This document shows, in pieces, positions 5,059-5,372 of a stretch of 5,372 bases of DNA. Within the stretch, counting starts at the first letter, position 1; every line of letters begins with the position of its first letter. The DNA lies in assembly GCA_018900295.1 (NCBI GenBank), contig JAHIGH010000066.1, forward strand, positions 1-5,372, in the 5' to 3' direction. A model generated the notes under the pieces. It was not told where the DNA came from and searched no databases. It saw only the letters and a list, made by a program, of their open reading frames with translations. The translations under genes were made by a program, and so were the position numbers. This DNA is from Patescibacteria group bacterium. GTDB lineage: Bacteria > Patescibacteriota > Microgenomatia > Levybacterales > UBA12049.

Positions 5059-5322
5059 ATGCAAAAAATATCATATAAAACAGATCAGAATAATCCGGCA
5101 ATCCGTTCTTATAAGGAAGCCGTTGAAAACGGTAAAAAAAATCAACATATTCTTCCATATGAAGGGAAATGGGCGATCACCAATTTAGTGTCTGGAAAAG
5201 CAAGTCATGTGTTCAACGACCCAAAAGAGGCTACAAAATATGCGCAAGCTAATGCTGCTGCCGGAACAACAGTTTTTATTCATGGAAATGATGGTCGTAT
5301 AAAAGAAATAAAAGATTATTAG
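5059..5322 (+). CDS. DUF2188 family protein
   Basis: The 87-residue protein carries the DUF2188 pattern: HILPYEGKWAI (residues 30-40), then ASHVFNDPKEATKYAQANA (48-66), then VFIHGNDGRIKEIKDY (72-87), where 'hIHG.DGRI' and a terminal Tyr are hallmarks. Known members are small and have no established biochemical function. The fold is predicted as strand, helix, strand. The first 28 residues (MQKISYKTDQNNPAIRSYKE...) are an extra polar arm not needed for the domain. The gene starts 8 bases after the zeta-like gene with no Shine-Dalgarno and no own promoter, so the two are co-expressed. In this position it could be the antitoxin or a modulator of the kinase; nothing in its sequence proves that. 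No helix-turn-helix is seen. Confidence 0.85.
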   Translation: MQKISYKTDQNNPAIRSYKEAVENGKKNQHILPYEGKWAITNLVSGKASHVFNDPKEATKYAQANAAAGTTVFIHGNDGRIKEIKDY

Positions 5323-5372
5323 AAATCTTCTTTTTAGATTCTTAATAAATCTCCAATAACCAATTAAGAAAA

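Noticed and set aside
5324..5352. Possible terminator after the DUF2188 gene: AATCT/AGATT/AATCT can form alternative 5-base stems
   Set aside because: The stems are short and A/T-only apart from one pair each, and no T run follows; too weak to call.

Overview
The window looks like a piece of a small-genome bacterial chromosome of the candidate phyla radiation (Patescibacteria) type. This is inferred from tightly packed genes, A+T-rich DNA, long charged coiled-coil proteins of no recognisable family, and genes almost without Shine-Dalgarno sequences. TGA is used as an ordinary stop (end of the VapB gene), which argues against the lineages that read TGA as glycine. No rRNA, tRNA, CRISPR array, integrase or transposase is visible, so the taxon stays a guess.

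Left third (1-1840, all on the minus strand, read right to left): a promoter at 1812-1839, a possible 35-codon leader ORF, a HigB-type toxin (Gp49/RelE-like), its XRE-family HigA antitoxin, then an AbrB-type VapB antitoxin, a PIN-domain VapC toxin, and the beginning of an unrecognised charged protein that runs off the left edge. Gaps are 33, 10, 1 and 14 bases, so two toxin-antitoxin modules appear stacked in one transcription unit.

Middle (1840-2063): no complete gene. It holds a GC-rich hairpin of the kind found in dispersed intergenic repeats and a 39-codon start-less open frame that may be the remnant of a gene end.

Right-centre (2064-4374, minus strand): a two-gene unit from a good promoter. 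A 125-residue helical protein is followed by a 629-residue charged coiled-coil protein with a short hydrophobic segment near its C-terminus. Neither has a recognised function. The first mRNA is predicted to be leaderless.

Right end (4388-5322, plus strand, divergent): a compact P-loop protein related to zeta toxins, followed after 8 bases by a DUF2188 protein. A near-consensus promoter (TTGCAA, 16-base spacer, TATAAT) is overlapped by two similar 25-base operator-like dyads that begin 34 bases apart. The first covers the -35 and the second covers the start of transcription. This autoregulation-like layout makes the pair a candidate non-canonical toxin-antitoxin module, and it is the most interesting object in the window. 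The 110-base divergent region between 4338 and 4448 thus carries back-to-back promoters.
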